Source: Pseudomonadota bacterium (GTDB lineage: Bacteria; Pseudomonadota; Gammaproteobacteria; Burkholderiales; Gallionellaceae). From it: a DNA stretch of 8,994 nt. Below are positions 6,601 through 8,994 of the stretch, in pieces (within the stretch, counting starts at the first letter, position 1; each line of letters starts with the position of its first letter). Made by a program: the position numbers and the translations under genes. The notes beneath the pieces were generated by a model. The model did not search any database. It was not told the origin of the DNA and saw only the letters and a program-made list of their open reading frames with translations. The stretch is from assembly GCA_021822115.1 (NCBI GenBank), contig JAJZSA010000082.1, positions 1-8,994 on the forward strand, given 5' to 3'.

Positions 6601-6623
6601 CGCTGCCGCGTCGCGCGGCAGCG
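6601..6623 (-). other. Perfect 10-bp hairpin between the small exported protein gene and the barrel gene
   Basis: CGCTGCCGCG (6601-6610) and CGCGGCAGCG (6614-6623) are exact reverse complements separated by three bases. The stem is very GC-rich and lies 14 bases upstream of the AAGGAG ribosome site of the barrel gene. On neither strand is it followed by a T-run, so it is not an ordinary intrinsic terminator. It could stabilise or process the polycistronic mRNA, or tune translation of the barrel gene; that role is inferred. Confidence 0.55.
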
Positions 6624-6633
6624 CTGGCAGGCA

Positions 6634-6936
6634 TCAGGCGGAGCGGGGCGGGGCGCGCGCGGCGAAGGCGGCGCAGAGGGTAGTCGGGAGAGAGTGGAGC
6701 GACGCGACGCGGGGGGCGCTCGGCGCATCCGTCAGGTCGAAAGCGATGGCGGTGCTGCCGATGGCGCTGCCGATCTGCGCATAGGCGGCGCACAGTTCGC
6801 ATTGCGGATCGTGCGGTAGCGAGTGGTCTTGCTGCTGTTCCGCCAGCAGGTGCGACAGGCTGTGCAAGGCAGCACCCTGTTGTACGAACAGCAGGGAGAA
6901 GGCGAGCAGCAGCGAGAACAGCAGGCGGCGAGACAT
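6634..6936 (-). CDS. Small exported His/Cys-containing protein, DUF2946-like, function unknown
   Basis: A 100-residue protein with a strongly hydrophobic N-terminus (residues 4-22) that looks like a signal peptide or membrane anchor ending near QQGAA. The rest is short and carries clustered potential metal ligands: His 25, His 29, His 38, His 42 and a CELC motif with Cys 46 and Cys 49. It ends ARAPPRSA. The pattern of spaced His followed by CxxC, and the RAPP-like ending, resemble small exported proteins found beside metal-related outer-membrane receptors; I link it to DUF2946 from memory only. The ATG at 6936 has AGGA eight bases upstream and begins right at the signal peptide; an in-frame ATG at 6945 would add three residues. 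It follows the TonB-like gene by 22 bases and precedes the barrel gene by 59. A role in binding or handing over metal in the periplasm is inferred. Confidence 0.72.
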   Translation of the reverse strand: MSRRLLFSLLLAFSLLFVQQGAALHSLSHLLAEQQQDHSLPHDPQCELCAAYAQIGSAIGSTAIAFDLTDAPSAPRVASLHSLPTTLCAAFAARAPPRSA

Positions 6937-6958
6937 GGCGTTCATCCTAGCCAATGCC

Positions 6959-7831
6959 TCATTGCGACTCAAGCCGGTCGCTGGTGGTGAAGGTCCAGGT
7001 GCGGGTGATGCTCAGCACGTCGACCTCCTTGCGGATGTCCGGCGGGAAGGGGGAATAGGGTGCGGCCAGGCGCACGATGCGTTGCGCGGCGGCATCCAGG
7101 ATGCGTTCGCCCGAGGGGCGGTTGATCTCGATGCTCTCCACGCTGCCGTCGGCGCGGATGTTCACGGTCAGCGTCAGGCTGCCGTGCAGTTGCTGGCGGC
7201 GTGCGGCTTCGGGATAGTTAAGGTTGCCGATGCGCTCCACCTTGGCACGCCAGTCTTCCACATATTGGGCATAGCGGTATTCCTGGGTGCGTGCGCCGAT
7301 GAATTTGCGCTTGGGCATCTTCTCGTAGGTCGAGATGTTCTTGCTGATCTCGGCTTCCAGGCGGGCGATCTCGCGCGCACGCTGCACCAGGTCTTCGCCG
7401 CTCGGTGAGTCGTCAGTGGGGCGCGCGGCTTTCTGTTTCTGTTCCTGCGCCACGCGATAGTCGCCCTTGTTGCGCGTGAGCAGCGATTGCACTTCCTGTT
7501 CCAGTGCCTTGACGCGTTTGCTCGCCTGTTCCGGGGTATAGCGGCTGTCGTTGCCGAGCACCGGGAACGGCGTGCCGGCATGCACGTCGTCCTGCGTGTT
7601 GCCACCGCCGTCCAGGTTGTTCTGCGCGTAGGCATCGGCCTTGCTCGGTTTGCTCTTGCTGCGGCTGTTGACCAGGGTGACTTCCAGCGGCTGCAATTGC
7701 TTGGCCAGCTTCTGCGCATCCGGCACCGTGAAGGTGATGCCGAACAGCAGCACGCCGTGCAACAACAGCGAAACGCCGGTGGCGAACGACACGCGTTCGC
7801 GCAGCAGGGCGAAGGTCAGGTAATGCCTCAT
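6959..7831 (-). CDS. TonB-family energy transducer (TonB C-terminal domain protein)
   Basis: A 290-residue protein anchored in the inner membrane by one helix (about residues 15-35, including VSLLLHGVLLFGITFTV). A periplasmic region follows, with a charged, probably helical or coiled-coil part (about 100-170). The C-terminal TonB domain (about 190-282) includes NYPEAARRQQLHGSLTLTV (205-223), IRADGSVESIEINRPSG (225-241) and the closing TRTWTF. TonB proteins couple the ExbBD proton channel to outer-membrane receptors. The long Pro/Lys-rich spacer of E. coli TonB is missing. No exbB or exbD is in the window. The ATG at 7831 overlaps the stop of the exoribonuclease gene (ATGA); the frame is open further upstream, but the anchor starts here. 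It may energise the barrel protein encoded two genes downstream, or serve several receptors. Confidence 0.87.
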   Translation of the reverse strand: MRHYLTFALLRERVSFATGVSLLLHGVLLFGITFTVPDAQKLAKQLQPLEVTLVNSRSKSKPSKADAYAQNNLDGGGNTQDDVHAGTPFPVLGNDSRYTPEQASKRVKALEQEVQSLLTRNKGDYRVAQEQKQKAARPTDDSPSGEDLVQRAREIARLEAEISKNISTYEKMPKRKFIGARTQEYRYAQYVEDWRAKVERIGNLNYPEAARRQQLHGSLTLTVNIRADGSVESIEINRPSGERILDAAAQRIVRLAAPYSPFPPDIRKEVDVLSITRTWTFTTSDRLESQ

Positions 7832-8994
7832 GCCACCGTGTGCGCTTCCGCCAGCGGACGCGCGTCGAAGTCCAGGGTCAACAGGTCGATGCCGACGATC
7901 TCCAGCATCAGTTGGGTGCCGGCCGGGGTCTCGGGCAGGGCGTGGATGCGTCCGACCAGCGGGATGTCGTTCAGTTTGACCAGGTTCTCGCGCAGCACAG
8001 TCACTGCCACCTGCGTCACCTGTTCCTGTTGCAGCCAGCGCAGGCACCAGTAGCGTTCCATCTCGCGCTGGAAGTCGTTATAGGCGGTGTAGGCGGCGTC
8101 GAAATCGCGCAGGATGGCGTAGAGCGCGGTGTCATTCCTGGCATAGGCCGGCGCTTCGTCGCGCAGCACGCTCATGATCTGGCGCTGGTTGACCAGATCC
8201 ACATAGCGGCGCAGCGGCGAGCTGGACCAGGCGTAATGCGAAACACCCAGCCCCTGGTGCGGTGCGGCGACGGTACTCATCTTCACCTTGCCGTTGTTCT
8301 GCGTGCGGTAGAGGCCGGCCACGCCGTGCTCGTCCAGCAGTTTGCCCCAGCTGCTGTTGGCCAGGATCATCAGTTCCGACACCACCTTGTCGATGGGCGA
8401 GCCGCGCAGGCGATGGCCGATGGTGATGCGGTCATCCTCCACGTGGAAGGTGTAGTCGATCTGCTGTGTGCTGTTGTCGGCGGATTTTCCGCGCAGGGCT
8501 TCCAGCTTGTTGGCGAAGTCCCACAGCAGTTCCAGCTCGCGGCCATAGGGGAAGTCGAACTGGCGCGCAGCCACCGTCTCATCGTTGAACAGCGGTTCCA
8601 GCGTATCGTGGCGCAGGTTGGCGGCGATGTGCAGGCGTTCGATGCGGCTCTCGCTGTGCACGATCTGCAGGTCGGCATCGACTTCCACATACAGCGACAG
8701 TGCCGGGCAGACGCGGTCGGCGCTGAGCGTGAAGGCGGCCACCACGTTGTCCGGCAGCATGGTGATCTTGTCGCCCGGCATGTACACGGTGGACATGCGC
8801 TGCGCGGCGATGGCATCGATGTCGGAACCGGGCGTGATGCATAGCGCGGGCGCCGCGATGTGGATGCCGATGCGATGCTTGCCATCGGCCAGCGTTTCCA
8901 GCGAGAAGGCGTCGTCGATTTCGGTGGTGTGGGCATCGTCGATGCTGAAGGCATTGACCGCGGCCAGCGGCAGTTCCGGGTGCGGCTCCACCGT
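7828..8994 (-). CDS. RNB-domain (RNase II family) exoribonuclease, 3' part
   Basis: The C-terminal 388 residues of an enzyme whose start lies beyond the right edge; the frame is open to the last base, so the GTG at 8991 should not be read as a true start. RNase II-family enzymes degrade RNA processively from the 3' end in the cytosol. The catalytic block IDDAHTTEIDDAFS lies at about 8943-8902 and supplies the Mg2+-binding Asp residues. The motif HYAWSSSPLRRYVDLVNQRQI (about 8238-8176) matches the family's TSPxRRYxDL block with its catalytic Arg. YMPGDKITMLPDN and ELMILAN are further family segments. The last 70 or so residues may form a small beta-rich RNA-binding end like S1, but I cannot show it. 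Compared with E. coli RNase II, the position of Asp 207 is Glu here. The assignment is sure at family level; RNase II versus RNase R cannot be settled, although the short C-terminus argues against RNase R. Confidence 0.93.
   Translation of the reverse strand, partial: TVEPHPELPLAAVNAFSIDDAHTTEIDDAFSLETLADGKHRIGIHIAAPALCITPGSDIDAIAAQRMSTVYMPGDKITMLPDNVVAAFTLSADRVCPALSLYVEVDADLQIVHSESRIERLHIAANLRHDTLEPLFNDETVAARQFDFPYGRELELLWDFANKLEALRGKSADNSTQQIDYTFHVEDDRITIGHRLRGSPIDKVVSELMILANSSWGKLLDEHGVAGLYRTQNNGKVKMSTVAAPHQGLGVSHYAWSSSPLRRYVDLVNQRQIMSVLRDEAPAYARNDTALYAILRDFDAAYTAYNDFQREMERYWCLRWLQQEQVTQVAVTVLRENLVKLNDIPLVGRIHALPETPAGTQLMLEIVGIDLLTLDFDARPLAEAHTVA

Noticed and set aside
6601..6623. The hairpin as an intrinsic terminator
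   Set aside because: No T-run follows it on either strand.
6575..6802. A longer barrel protein starting at 6802
   Set aside because: The extra 76 residues are Arg/Pro-rich, overlap the small exported protein gene and would bury the signal peptide. The ATG at 6574 has an ideal ribosome site.
6575..6958. A Zur or Fur operator upstream of the metal genes
   Set aside because: I looked for an AT-rich palindrome of the TGTTATA...TATAACA kind or a Fur-like box in the gaps before the small protein and barrel genes and found none; both gaps are GC-rich.
7832..8047. A longer TonB-like protein starting at 8047
   Set aside because: The added 72 residues are an Arg/Pro/Gly-rich shadow of the exoribonuclease gene; the membrane anchor and the ATGA junction mark 7831 as the start.
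7840..8844. A 334-codon open frame on the + strand opposite the exoribonuclease gene
   Set aside because: The RNB catalytic motifs are all on the - strand. The + strand translation shows no recognisable motif.

Overview
The window looks like a chromosomal segment of a GC-rich Gram-negative bacterium, most probably a betaproteobacterium (a Nitrosomonadales/Gallionellales-type genome is my best guess, not proven). The reasons are the strong G/C third-position bias, the lysine/alanine-rich H1-like protein typical of beta- and gammaproteobacteria, and the gene order RNB exoribonuclease - TonB-like protein - aroE - mtgA, which I recall as a recurrent betaproteobacterial neighbourhood. I see no tRNA, rRNA, CRISPR array, insertion sequence or prophage gene.

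Layout. One short gene lies on the + strand at the left edge: a histone H1-like DNA-binding protein (43-543), followed by a good intrinsic terminator (559-595). Everything else is on the - strand, convergent with it. Read in the direction of transcription (right to left), the genes are: the 3' part of an RNB-family exoribonuclease (8994-7828, start outside the window); a TonB C-terminal-domain protein (7831-6959); a 100-residue exported His/Cys-containing protein (6936-6634); an outer-membrane beta-barrel protein (6574-5378); a periplasmic metal-binding ABC component (5368-4478); an ABC-3 family metal permease (4481-3738); shikimate dehydrogenase aroE (3696-2890); monofunctional transglycosylase mtgA (2893-2198); and the Mg2+ channel/transporter mgtE (2147-696).

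The nine - strand genes are packed as an operon-like array. Three junctions are 4-base ATGA overlaps (rnb/tonB-like, metal-binding protein/permease, aroE/mtgA), and the other gaps are 9 to 59 bases. Candidate internal promoters lie before aroE (a -10 only) and before mgtE (-35 and -10). A perfect 10-bp hairpin sits in the 59-base gap before the outer-membrane protein gene.

Biology. The middle four genes read as a metal-acquisition cassette, probably for zinc: an outer-membrane barrel, a small exported His/Cys protein, a periplasmic cluster A-I (ZnuA-like) receptor and a ZnuB-like permease. It lies directly downstream of a TonB-family gene that could energise the barrel. The ABC ATPase is absent and must be encoded elsewhere if the transporter works. 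The cassette seems to be inserted into an otherwise housekeeping cluster (RNA turnover, aromatic amino-acid synthesis, peptidoglycan synthesis). No part of the window is a clearly new system; the most interesting parts are this cassette, its small His/Cys protein and its missing ATPase.
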